Shown piece by piece: positions 15,996 through 23,490 of a stretch of 25,527 bases of DNA. Position 1 is the stretch's first letter. Each line of letters opens with the position of its first letter. The stretch is from Deinococcus sp. YIM 134068 (GTDB taxonomy: Bacteria > Deinococcota > Deinococci > Deinococcales > Deinococcaceae): NCBI RefSeq assembly GCF_036543075.1, contig NZ_JAZHPF010000034.1, positions 1 through 25,527 of the forward strand, in the 5' to 3' direction. The position numbers and the translations under genes were made by a program. The notes below the pieces were generated by a model that did not search any database, had not been told where the DNA came from, and worked only from the letters and a program-made list of their open reading frames with translations.

Positions 15996-18491
15996 TCAGC
16001 GCAGCGTCTGCCCCGTGTTGGGCTGGCCCGGCGTGCTGGTGCCCGGCCCGGTCCACGTGAAGCTGGCGGACGCGCTCCCCGTGCCCGTCTTCTGGAGCGA
16101 CTGGCCCGCCGCCTCGGTGCCCGCCTCGACCACGCCGATGTCCGTACTCGGTTGCCCGGCGGCACATCCGTCCGTGGCCGTGAAGGTCCCCTCGTAGCTC
16201 ACGAACTCGACCAGCCTCTCGCCGTCACACAGCGCCACCCCGTCGGGTGCCCCGTTCTGGATGCCCGTCGCCGGGGCGGTGTACAGGGTGAAGCCGCCCG
16301 CCGTGCCCGCCGCCGTCAGGGTGCTTCCGCCCGTGGCCGTGTACGAGGTGCCGCCGTTGCCGTTGTAGAGGACGATCCCAAGCCCGCCCGCGTCGTACCC
16401 CGTCGGGACGACGACCTCCACGAACTCGCCCGCGTCGCTCCCCGCGTTGTCGTAGTGCAGCTCGTTGATCCACGGCGCGTTCGCCACCGGGGCCGCCGTC
16501 ACCCGCAGGGTCAGGGTCCGGCCCGCCGTCTGCCCGTTCGCGTCGCGCACCCGCACGGCGACCGCGTACTCGCCCGCCGCCGCGTAGGTGTGGCCCGCGC
16601 TCACGCTGCCCACGGGAAGACTCTCCACGGCACTCCCGTCGCCCCAGTCCACCTCCAGCGCGCTCAGGGTGCTTCCCTGTGCCGCCCGCGCGTCGACGGC
16701 GAGTTCGACCCGCTGTCCGGCCTGCGCGCCCTGCGGCGGGGTCACGCTCAGGGTGGGCGACGCGGCCCGCACGGCGTCGGCGGTCAGCCTCAGCCCCACC
16801 ACCACCGGGTCGTGGTCGCTGGAGCGGTAGGGGGTCGGCGTATAGGGGTCCTGCGTCCTGAACTCCGTGTTGTAGTCGAGCACCACCGGCTCGTCCGCGT
16901 TGATGTGCCACTCGGTCACGCCGCTGACCTGCCCGCCCAGGTTCGGGGTGGACAGCGCGTGGTCGAGGTACCCGCTCAGCCCCTCGAAGATGTAGGAGTA
17001 GCGCTCGGCGGCGGGGATGCGCTTATTCAGGCTCTCGAAGCCCGCGCCCTCCAGCAGCCGGATGGGGTCCTCCGCCCCGTACGCGTTGAGGTCGCCCACC
17101 ACGAGAACGTCGGCGTCCCCGCTCTCCGTTCTCAGCGCTTCCGTAAAGGCGACGAGCGCCCGCGCCTGCTCCACCCGCCTGAGGTTCCAGCAGCCCTGCC
17201 CGGTGTCCACGTCGCCGGTCGTCGGGCAGCTCCCCTTGCTCTTGAAGTGGTTGACGACGAGGGTGAAGACCCCGTTCCCGTCCCGCTGCTGGAACGTCTG
17301 CGCCACCGTCGGGCGGTCGAGGACGGCGCTCGTGTCGATGCGCGGCGCGCCGACCGGATTCACGCGGGCGGCCCTGTAGATGACGGCCACCTTGATCGCG
17401 TCGGTGCCGATGGTGCCCGTGGGGACGGCCCGGTAGACCTCGCCCCCGGCGTCCGCGTTCAGCGCGTCCACGAGGTTCTGGAGGGCCACGTCCCCGTTGT
17501 TCTGCATCTCCACGAGGCCCAGCACGTCCGCGTCGATGGCCCGGATCGCCGCGACGATCTTCGCCTGCTGTCGCCCGAACTCGGCGGCGGTGTTCGCTCC
17601 CCGCTGCCCCAGATCGGTGAAGTAGTTCAGCACGTTGAAGCTCGCCACCCGCAGGGTGCCGCCCACATCGGCGGGGCGCTCGGTGCGCGGGTTGGCATTC
17701 ACGAAGGACACGGCCCCGGTGGGCTGCACCCGGTACTCGCCGAAGCCGTAGCCCAGCACCCCTGTCAGCCCGGTCACGGTGTCGCCGACCCGGCGGGTGC
17801 CCTCCGCGCCGAGGTACGGGATGGGGTTGGGGTTCTGCCGCGTACTTCCGTCGTCGAGGAGGACCCGCCGCGCCGCGTTCGCCTCCGGGGTGGTCGTGAC
17901 GTTGCCGTTCGTCGGGGTGAACAGCCGCCCGCCGCCCGCCAGCTCGACCTCGCCGTAGCGCCCCAGACCGTATACCTCCGTCACGGTGAGGGTCTGCGCG
18001 AACTCCACCCGCATGCCCTCGAACCGTTCGAGGTCGGTGCCCCCCGGTGCGGGCAGCGTCACGGACGCGGCGGGCACCGAGTAGCCCGTGCCGCATGCCT
18101 CCAGCCTGGTGACGCTGCCGAGCTGCGTGGCCCCGCCGTCCTCCACCGTGCCCGCGACCTGCACGAAGTCGCCGACCCCCACGTCCGCCCCGCCCGGTGC
18201 AGAGACGAACACGCCGTCCGAGGTGGCCGCGTCGCCGTCGCCCTCGTAGTCCTGCACGAAAAAGCCGTTCAGCCCGCCCTCCCCCTGGAAGTCGCCCGTC
18301 ACCACCCCCCGCACCGCCACCGCCTGCCCGGCGAGCGGACTCTGTGCCCCGCTCCCCTGCACGGCGGAAATCTCGGTGAGGGACGTGGTGGCCGCCGTGC
18401 AGGTCGGTGCCGGGGGCCGGGTCGGCGTCTCCGGGAAGAGGCCGCAGGAGGCGAGGAGCAGCGTCAGGGACAGGGGCAACGTCTTCTTCAT
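15996..18491 (-). CDS. secreted ExeM/NucH-type nuclease lipoprotein
   Basis: This 831-aa protein begins at the ATG at 18491, which has GGGAG 5 nt upstream; longer in-frame starts lack this site. The N-terminus MKKTLPLSLTLLLASC is a lipoprotein signal with lipobox LAS-Cys16, so it is probably anchored to the cell envelope. OB-like, nucleic-acid-binding regions span roughly 35-270. The endonuclease/exonuclease/phosphatase domain (about 280-570) shows ASFNVLNYF, Glu328 in LVEMQNN, His415 in NHFKSKG, Asp467/Asn469 in GDLNAYG and Asp559-His560-Asp561 in SSDHDPV, so it looks catalytically intact. A PKD-like domain with WGDGS and a lamin-tail-like domain with WINELHYDNAG follow. A likely role is degrading extracellular DNA for nutrition or biofilm turnover. 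It is probably unrelated to the CRISPR locus despite adjacency. Confidence 0.9.
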   Translation of the reverse strand: MKKTLPLSLTLLLASCGLFPETPTRPPAPTCTAATTSLTEISAVQGSGAQSPLAGQAVAVRGVVTGDFQGEGGLNGFFVQDYEGDGDAATSDGVFVSAPGGADVGVGDFVQVAGTVEDGGATQLGSVTRLEACGTGYSVPAASVTLPAPGGTDLERFEGMRVEFAQTLTVTEVYGLGRYGEVELAGGGRLFTPTNGNVTTTPEANAARRVLLDDGSTRQNPNPIPYLGAEGTRRVGDTVTGLTGVLGYGFGEYRVQPTGAVSFVNANPRTERPADVGGTLRVASFNVLNYFTDLGQRGANTAAEFGRQQAKIVAAIRAIDADVLGLVEMQNNGDVALQNLVDALNADAGGEVYRAVPTGTIGTDAIKVAVIYRAARVNPVGAPRIDTSAVLDRPTVAQTFQQRDGNGVFTLVVNHFKSKGSCPTTGDVDTGQGCWNLRRVEQARALVAFTEALRTESGDADVLVVGDLNAYGAEDPIRLLEGAGFESLNKRIPAAERYSYIFEGLSGYLDHALSTPNLGGQVSGVTEWHINADEPVVLDYNTEFRTQDPYTPTPYRSSDHDPVVVGLRLTADAVRAASPTLSVTPPQGAQAGQRVELAVDARAAQGSTLSALEVDWGDGSAVESLPVGSVSAGHTYAAAGEYAVAVRVRDANGQTAGRTLTLRVTAAPVANAPWINELHYDNAGSDAGEFVEVVVPTGYDAGGLGIVLYNGNGGTSYTATGGSTLTAAGTAGGFTLYTAPATGIQNGAPDGVALCDGERLVEFVSYEGTFTATDGCAAGQPSTDIGVVEAGTEAAGQSLQKTGTGSASASFTWTGPGTSTPGQPNTGQTLR

Positions 18492-18574
18492 GGGACTCCC
18501 GGAGAGGTGCGTGTCAGGTGGGTGAGGGTGAACGCCGCCGAGCATAGCGCCCCGAAGCGACGGACAGAAGAATG

Positions 18575-18643
18575 GTCATGCCGAGCGTCGGCGAGCCGTC
18601 TCTCCCCCGGATGAAGGAGGCTCTCTGCCGCGCTCAGGGTGAC
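18575..18643. repeat. dispersed-repeat-like palindromic element
   Basis: The element starts GTCATGCCGAGCGTCGGCG and ends CTGCCGCGCTCAGGGTGAC. The ends are imperfect inverted copies (about 12 of 19), each with a GTCA...GAGCG pattern. Similar GTCA/GAGCG palindromes recur as intergenic repeats in several bacteria, including Deinococcus. Family membership is from memory and only one copy is in this window. Confidence 0.5.
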
Positions 18644-18728
18644 GACGGTGCTTCTGGCAAAGGCTCCAGGCCGCATCGTGAAGCCCCAGCCCCTCCTTAC
18701 CCTCCGTCCCCCCCTCTCCCCTGATGCA

Positions 18729-18779
18729 CACCACACGAACAGGCCCGCCCGGTCAGGCTGCCGGGCGGACGCTGTGGTG
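18729..18779. terminator. two-tier hairpin downstream of the 80-aa gene
   Basis: The outer arms CACCACA (18729-18735) and TGTGGTG (18773-18779) enclose the inner arms CCGCCCGG (18745-18752) and CCGGGCGG (18761-18768). It lies 80 bp past the stop of the minus-strand 80-aa gene and could terminate it. No U-tract is visible. Confidence 0.4.
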
Positions 18780-18831
18780 GGGGTAAGTGCTCGACTCGGT
18801 GGGTCGGTGACGCCCGGTAAGAAACGCAGAA

Positions 18832-18867
18832 CAGCCCTACCGACAGCCCTACCGACAGCCCTACCGA
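18832..18867. repeat. three tandem copies of a 12-bp unit
   Basis: CAGCCCTACCGA is repeated three times without change at 18832, 18844 and 18856. The last copy covers the stop and final codons of the 80-aa gene, so copy-number change could alter that gene's C-terminus. Confidence 0.85.
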
Positions 18868-19103
18868 ATGCTGAGCACCGCCGGTCCCTCCAGCGGGCGA
18901 CCATCAAGGAAGCTGTAATCGTCGGCGTAGCTCTCCAACACGACCGCGCGTGGCCGGTCCGCGTTCCACAGCGCCGCGCTCGCCGTCACGGCGCTCTGCT
19001 CGTCACGGAAGATCATCGGGATGTCCGGCGTGCCCGCGAGGGTGTAGGGCTGACCATCCACTATCAGGACGAAGTACCGGGGAATACGCGTCGCAGCCGT
19101 CAT
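18861..19103 (-). CDS. hypothetical 80-aa protein
   Basis: I do not recognise this short protein. Starting at the ATG at 19103 it reads MTAATRIPRYFVLIVDGQPY, then a segment with DIPMIFRDEQSAVTASAALW, and ends with GRPLEGPAVLSIR. It has no signal peptide, membrane segment or cysteine cluster; the pattern suggests a small soluble alpha/beta fold. An in-frame extension to 19175 would add a hydrophobic stretch (WLRPFICFLVGVL), but that start lies over the predicted promoter. No strong Shine-Dalgarno sequence is visible. It stands alone between the nuclease and the recombinase, both on the same strand. Confidence 0.5.
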   Translation of the reverse strand: MTAATRIPRYFVLIVDGQPYTLAGTPDIPMIFRDEQSAVTASAALWNADRPRAVVLESYADDYSFLDGRPLEGPAVLSIR

Positions 19104-19150
19104 ATCTAAAGGTTGCCTAAAGGCCTCTGACAGAACTCCTACAAGGAAGC

Positions 19151-19179
19151 ATATAAAGGGGCGCAGCCATGTCACTTAA
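19151..19179 (-). promoter_or_regulatory. putative promoter of the 80-aa gene
   Basis: On the minus strand TTAAGT (19179-19174) and TTATAT (19156-19151) are 17 bp apart in a local AT-rich patch, about 48 bp before the ATG at 19103. Confidence 0.4.
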
Positions 19180-19295
19180 TTCTATTCATACAAAATCAGA
19201 TCGGCGGAGGTGGAGGCGTGGCTCAGGAGGCGAGCAGGAGGCAGGAGGACCCAGGTCGTACCGGGACGAACGATTCCCAACTCAGCCTGCCCACC

Positions 19296-20204
19296 TCACG
19301 TCTCCCCCTGCCCGAGCCGCCGCCGCCGCTGGCCCTCCAGCCGGACGTAGGGCTGCACGGCAAGGAGGGTGCCGAGGCCGAGCTGGTCGGCGACGAGGTG
19401 GGGGTCGCCCGTCTCCTGCCACAGCCGCAGGGCGTAGTGGTGCCGGAGCGCCCGCCACGCCTTGTAGGTGACGTTGGCCTGCCTGCACAGCCGGTACAGC
19501 CGGGCACGGATGGCGTGGTCGGTGAGCGAGAAGACCGACCCCCGCGCGTACAGCACGCCCTCGTCCCGCGCCGCCCACGCGCGCAGGGCGTCGGTGAGCC
19601 GCCCGCTCGCCACGATGTCGCGGCCCCGGACCCGCAGGTGGTCGCCCGAGAGCTGCACGTCCTCCCAGGTCAGCCGGGCGGTCTCCCCCGTCGTGAGGCC
19701 CGCGTCGGCCCCCAGCAGCACGAGGGCGCGGGCCTCGGCGTCGGCGTGCGCGACGAGCCGGGCCACCTCCTCGTCCTCGTACAGCACCTTGTCCTCGCCG
19801 GGGCGCACCCGCAGGTCGGGACCCCTCACGTCCGCGAAGGGGTCGAAGTGCGGGCCGACCACCTCCAGTTCGCGCAGGGCGTGGTACAGGGCGCGGGCAC
19901 GCGAGAGCAGCACCCGCCGCGTCGCGGGCGCGTGGTGCCCGGTCGCCTCCAGATACCGGGCCGCGAACCCCGGCGCGGGCGACAGCAGCGACTCCCCCTG
20001 CTCCTGCGCGTACGTCACGAGCTTCTTGATCCCGCTCAGCGTGTTCTTCAGCGTCGTGGGATTCTCGCGGGCATCCGGCAGATGCTTCCGCAGAATGGGC
20101 CACGCCGAGTCGAGGTCATGCCTCAGCAGCGCCCGCCGCACCCGCTCGGCGAGTTCGTTCGGGGGACCCTCCAGCGCGGCGTCGAACACCGATCGGTCGC
20201 TCAT
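19296..20204 (-). CDS. tyrosine recombinase-like protein with an incomplete active site
   Basis: This 302-aa protein (ATG at 20204, MSDRSVFDAALEG) has the two-domain layout of XerC/XerD-type recombinases. A helical core-binding domain spans about 15-125. The catalytic-type domain shows ADAGLTTGETARLTWEDV, RALRHHYALRL and LGLGTLLAVQPYVRLE. Arg254 and the putative nucleophile Tyr286 are kept. The first catalytic Arg (GLRxGE) is Thr171, the His of HxxR is Arg251 and the His of the LGH motif is Leu277. Three of six catalytic positions are therefore changed, so it may bind DNA without recombining it, or be decaying. No attachment site was found around it. It need not mobilise the CRISPR locus. Confidence 0.8.
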   Translation of the reverse strand: MSDRSVFDAALEGPPNELAERVRRALLRHDLDSAWPILRKHLPDARENPTTLKNTLSGIKKLVTYAQEQGESLLSPAPGFAARYLEATGHHAPATRRVLLSRARALYHALRELEVVGPHFDPFADVRGPDLRVRPGEDKVLYEDEEVARLVAHADAEARALVLLGADAGLTTGETARLTWEDVQLSGDHLRVRGRDIVASGRLTDALRAWAARDEGVLYARGSVFSLTDHAIRARLYRLCRQANVTYKAWRALRHHYALRLWQETGDPHLVADQLGLGTLLAVQPYVRLEGQRRRRLGQGET

Positions 20205-20255
20205 GCCATAAGTTAATACAAGTTGGGGGTGGGAAGTGAGGGGACGGGGTGGATT

Positions 20256-20295
20256 GAGGAGTCGAGGAGTCGAGAAATCGAGAAGTCGAGAATTT
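20256..20295. repeat. imperfect 8-bp tandem repeat upstream of the recombinase
   Basis: Five consecutive 8-bp units read GAGGAGTC, GAGGAGTC, GAGAAATC, GAGAAGTC and GAGAATTT. The array lies about 50 bp upstream of the recombinase start in an otherwise gene-free 265-bp gap (20205-20469). Confidence 0.8.
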
Positions 20296-20469
20296 CCACC
20301 GCTGAGCCGGTCGGGGAGGGAAGCCGTCCTCAAGCAGTGGCGACAGCCTGAGCGCCGACTCCTCTCCCGTCCCGACAGGCCGGGGACCCGACGCCGCCCG
20401 CGAGGAAACCCACCTCTGCGAGGGCAACAGCACTTCCTGTCACGCCCTGCCGACGGCTGACCGCTCCCC

Positions 20470-20916
20470 TCACCCCACCTCGCAGGTGTACTCCACCCCG
20501 TCCAGACGGAAGCGCATCCCCAGCGTGCGCCACAGGCCCAGCAGGGCGTTCATGCCGAACTCGTTGAAGGTCTCGCCCGCCAGCACGTACCGCTCGTAGG
20601 CGCGGCGGGTGATCGGGAAGGTCTGGCCCTGGTCCAGCACCGCCCGCGCCCCGTCGTTGTAGGCCACCCGGCCAATCCGGTACCGCCCCCCGTCACGCAC
20701 GAGGGACACGTCCGCCACGGTGTCCGGCGCGCCCGGTGCCTGACAGCGGACGTGCCTGACGAGGACGGGCAGGCCGCCCATGTCGTGGACCTCCCGCACG
20801 TACCACCGCCCGGCCTCAGCCGCCCCCGCCAGGAGAGCCAGTGCCAACGCCCCGGCCCTCGCCCCCCCCGTCCATGTCCACCCTGAGTTCCCGCCGCACC
20901 AGTTTTCCGAGGGCAT
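20470..20916 (-). CDS. small exported protein of unknown function
   Basis: I do not recognise this protein. A hydrophobic export signal, ARAGALALALLAGAAEAG, is followed by a mature domain of about 115 aa starting RWYVREVHDMGGLPVLV and ending RLDGVEYTCEVG, with two cysteines (one in VRCQAP, one near the end) that could form a disulfide. The start is uncertain. The ATG at 20916 overlaps the acyl-CoA ligase-like gene by about 100 bp and puts 18 odd residues before the signal peptide. A better start (MDGGARAG) would fit if the G8 tract at 20862-20869 were one base shorter. It lies downstream of, and is probably co-transcribed with, the ligase. Confidence 0.65.
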   Translation of the reverse strand: MPSENWCGGNSGWTWTGGARAGALALALLAGAAEAGRWYVREVHDMGGLPVLVRHVRCQAPGAPDTVADVSLVRDGGRYRIGRVAYNDGARAVLDQGQTFPITRRAYERYVLAGETFNEFGMNALLGLWRTLGMRFRLDGVEYTCEVG

Positions 20917-22411
20917 TCCTCGGCAATTCTTCCACGAGGACGACGCGGGTGGGCCGCAACATGCGCGGGAGGTGCCGGAACTCCCCCTCCAGGCTGTCCC
21001 GCGTCACGCCGGGGCCGTCCCGCACGACCAGCACCGCGAGGCTCTGCCCGTACTCCTCGCTGGGAATCCCCACCACCGCACACTCGCGCACGCCGGGCAG
21101 CGCCGCGAGGCGGGCCTCCAGCGCCTCCGGGGAAACGTTCTCGCCGCCGACGATGATCAGGTCGTCCCGCCGCCCGGCGAGCGTCAGCCGCCCGGAGGGG
21201 GTGAGGCTGCCCAGGTCGCCCGTGCCCCACGCCAGGGCCGGTCCACCCGCCACCATCTCCCCGCGCACGACCACCTCGCCGACCTCGCTGGGGGGGGCGG
21301 GCGTGCCGTCGGCGCGGCGGATGAGGACATGCACGCCGGGCAGAACGTAACCCACGCTCTCCGGCGCGGCGAGCAGGTGTTCGGGGGTCGCCGCCGAGAT
21401 CAGCCCGGTCTCGCTCGTGCCGTAGAGGTTGAAGAGGACCGGCCCGAAGCGCGACAGGGCACGTCGGGCGAGGTCGGGGCGCAGGGGCGCGGAGCCGCAG
21501 ACGATGGTCCTGAGCCGTCCCGCTTGGCCGGGATGGGGCGTCTCCAGCAGGCGGTACAGCACCGTGGGCACGAGGACGAGCACCTCGATGTCCTCCTCCG
21601 CGAGTGCCCGCCAGTACGCCTCAGCCGTGCCGCGCGGGAAGAGGTGCAGGGGTGCGCCCATCGTCAGGCTCAGCCCCAGGGTGGTCAGCCCGTGCCCGTG
21701 GAAGAGGGGCAGGGTGAGCAGCGTCGGGGCGCGGGCGCGGAGCCGCAGCCGGGTCAGGAGGGCCGTCACCGTTCCCAGCACCTCGGCGGGGACGACGCGG
21801 CGCTCGACGGCCTTCGGTGGCCCGGTGCTGCCGGAACTCAGGAGGACGAGGCGGCCAGGGCGGGGCCGGGGGAGTCGCCAGGGGCGGGGGGAGGCGTCGG
21901 GCGTTGTCTGCTGTGAGAGCGCCCTCGCCTCAGAAATCGGCCACAGGGGGAGGTTCGCGCCCATCTCCCGCAGGCCGGGAACGAACTCGTCGTCCACCAC
22001 GAGGAGGGCGAGGGCCTGGGCACGGCAGACCTCCAGCGTCTGCGCGGCGGAGAAGGACGTATTGAGCAGCACGGTCCGCACGCCCAGCCGCGCGCAGGCG
22101 AGCAGGGTGGCGACGAACGCGGCATGGTTGCGCGCGAGGAGGCCGACGCCCTCACCCGGTCCCACCTGCCCGGCGAGCGCATCCGCGATCTGGTCGGCGC
22201 GGGCGACCAGCCCTCCGAAGGTCGTGGTCTCCCCCGGTTCGACGAGGGCCGGACTGTCCGGGAAGCGTGCGGCGGACCACGCGGCCACGCTGTAAAGCGA
22301 GACGCCGTGCCGGGCGGTGACGGCAAGCCACAACCGCAGGGCACGCAAGGGGCTTGGGTGGAGCAGCCCGGTCCGCCACACGGCGCGCAACGCCCCGAAC
22401 AGGGCACTCAC
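20816..22411 (-). CDS. AMP-dependent acyl-CoA synthetase/ligase family protein
   Basis: This 531-aa adenylate-forming enzyme activates a carboxylic acid, probably a fatty or aromatic acid, to acyl-AMP and then usually acyl-CoA. Motifs in order: the phosphate-binding loop LLSSGSTGPPKAVERR near 190, NLYGTSETGLIS near 330, WGTGDLG near 398, GRRDDLIIVGGENVSPE near 414 and the catalytic Lys503 in NALGKLVRREL. The GTG start overlaps the SDR stop (GTGA), so the two are coupled. The substrate cannot be read from the sequence. The last dozen or so residues are glycine-rich and depend on a G8 tract, so the true C-terminus is uncertain. Confidence 0.9.
   Translation of the reverse strand: MSALFGALRAVWRTGLLHPSPLRALRLWLAVTARHGVSLYSVAAWSAARFPDSPALVEPGETTTFGGLVARADQIADALAGQVGPGEGVGLLARNHAAFVATLLACARLGVRTVLLNTSFSAAQTLEVCRAQALALLVVDDEFVPGLREMGANLPLWPISEARALSQQTTPDASPRPWRLPRPRPGRLVLLSSGSTGPPKAVERRVVPAEVLGTVTALLTRLRLRARAPTLLTLPLFHGHGLTTLGLSLTMGAPLHLFPRGTAEAYWRALAEEDIEVLVLVPTVLYRLLETPHPGQAGRLRTIVCGSAPLRPDLARRALSRFGPVLFNLYGTSETGLISAATPEHLLAAPESVGYVLPGVHVLIRRADGTPAPPSEVGEVVVRGEMVAGGPALAWGTGDLGSLTPSGRLTLAGRRDDLIIVGGENVSPEALEARLAALPGVRECAVVGIPSEEYGQSLAVLVVRDGPGVTRDSLEGEFRHLPRMLRPTRVVLVEELPRNALGKLVRRELRVDMDGGGEGRGVGTGSPGGGG
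20862..20869 (-). repeat. G8 homopolymer at the ligase/exported-protein overlap
   Basis: Eight consecutive G on the minus strand lie in the last codons of the ligase gene and just before the signal peptide of the downstream protein. A one-base loss would open an ATG start (MDGGARAG) directly into that signal peptide. It could be a slippage-prone site or an assembly error. Confidence 0.6.
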
Positions 22412-23262
22412 CCCCGCCCCTCGCGCTGACGCTCCAGCGTTTCGAGGTGACTCAGCGCGCGGCCCAGGGGACCGGGGAGGAGGAGGGCCGCGAGTTCCTG
22501 CCCGGCCAGCCACCACGGGGCCACCCGCTCGCGGGGCCGCACGACCGCGCCCGCGACCGCCTGCGCCGCCTCCAGCGGGGTGAGGGCCGGGGCATGTCGG
22601 TACAGCCCGGCGACGTCGCTCATGCGCGTGCGGACGAGGGGCAGGTACACGCTGCTGACCCACACGCCCCGGTCCCGCAGCTCCGACCCCACGCTCCGCA
22701 CCCACAGGTCGAAGCCCGCCTTGCTCCCCTGGTACGACGCCCAACGGGGCGCGGCGGGGGGCCTGGCGGAGACGGTGGAGACGTTGACCACCCCTCCCCC
22801 GCCCTGGGCCACCATGCGCGGCAGCAGCGCGAGGAGCAGCGCCGCCGGACCCGTGAGGTTGACCGCCAGCGAGCGCTCCAGATCGCGGCGCTCGGCGGCG
22901 GCCAGCGCGGGGCGGCGGATGGACCGCCCGGCGTTGCTGATCACGAGGTCGATGCGCGGGTGCCTGCGCTCGACCTCCGCCACGAGCGGCGCGATGTCCT
23001 CCGGGCGCGACAGGTCCAGCCGGTAGGCATGCGCGCGTCCCCCCGCCGCCTCAATGTCCCCCGCCACGGCGTGCAGCCTCTCCCCCGTCCGGGCGAGGAG
23101 CAGCACCTCCGCCCCCGCCTCCGCCAGCAGCCGCGCGGTCGCCTCCCCGATCCCGAACGACGCCCCGGTGACGAGGACCGTCCTGCCCTCCACCACGCGG
23201 CGCAGCGTCCCCACGTCCCGGCAACTCGGCGGCGAGAGGAGAAGGCGGGCGAGGCCGGGCAT
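22408..23262 (-). CDS. short-chain dehydrogenase/reductase
   Basis: This 284-aa SDR-family NAD(P)-dependent oxidoreductase shows the cofactor loop TGASFGIG at 32-39, NAG at 110-112, Asn135, a serine at 162/165 and the catalytic YxxxK as Tyr177-Lys181 in ASYQGSKAG. The set is complete, so it should be an active reductase or dehydrogenase acting on a carbonyl or hydroxyl substrate. The ATG at 23262 gives a 25-residue extension before the Rossmann fold, and a GTG closer to VEGRTVLVTGAS is possible. It is coupled to the acyl-CoA ligase-like gene by a GTGA overlap. The pair probably forms a small lipid or acyl-group pathway. Confidence 0.92.
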   Translation of the reverse strand: MPGLARLLLSPPSCRDVGTLRRVVEGRTVLVTGASFGIGEATARLLAEAGAEVLLLARTGERLHAVAGDIEAAGGRAHAYRLDLSRPEDIAPLVAEVERRHPRIDLVISNAGRSIRRPALAAAERRDLERSLAVNLTGPAALLLALLPRMVAQGGGGVVNVSTVSARPPAAPRWASYQGSKAGFDLWVRSVGSELRDRGVWVSSVYLPLVRTRMSDVAGLYRHAPALTPLEAAQAVAGAVVRPRERVAPWWLAGQELAALLLPGPLGRALSHLETLERQREGRG

Positions 23263-23293
23263 GGGTTCTTTTGTGTATCACAGGGAGGAGCGG

Positions 23294-23394
23294 TCAGCCG
23301 TCAGCCGTCAGCCGTCAGCGAGAGGGAGGCGGGGGCGGGGGCTGTGACCGGACGGACGTTTTGCTCCCTCTTCTCTTGCTCCTGTTGCAAGAGA
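23294..23394. repeat. GTCAGCC tandem repeat with nearby hairpin
   Basis: The gap between the SDR and the permease remnant (23263-23490) carries several GTCAGCC/CCGTCAGC units from about 23292, then a hairpin with arms TCTCTTGC (23372-23379) and GCAAGAGA (23387-23394). A related CGACGGCTGACCGCTCC lies at about 20449-20465 in opposite orientation, so this is probably a dispersed small repeat. Confidence 0.5.
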
Positions 23395-23490
23395 GGGGCG
23401 GGCAGGGGGTGGCGAGCACTCTCCACTCTCCTCCCCGACAGCAAAAACGCTTTCCTTCTCAAAGCATGTCCTTGTCCCTTCCGCCCCAAC

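Larger units (their letters stand above)
18492..18860. other. repeat-rich intergenic region
   Basis: These 369 bp lie between two minus-strand genes and have no credible gene. They contain a dispersed-repeat-like palindromic element (18575-18643), a two-tier hairpin (18729-18779) and a 12-bp tandem repeat (18832-18867). Confidence 0.5.

Noticed and set aside
15996..18491. The nuclease lipoprotein as a CRISPR accessory nuclease
   Set aside because: It carries an export signal and lipobox, is convergent to the array beyond a hairpin, and belongs to an extracellular nuclease type; adjacency alone is not evidence.
15762..18614. A 950-codon plus-strand frame opposite the nuclease gene
   Set aside because: The minus strand encodes a nuclease with complete motifs, signal peptide and ribosome-binding site; the antisense frame is low-complexity Arg/Pro/Gly-rich sequence typical of GC-rich shadow frames.
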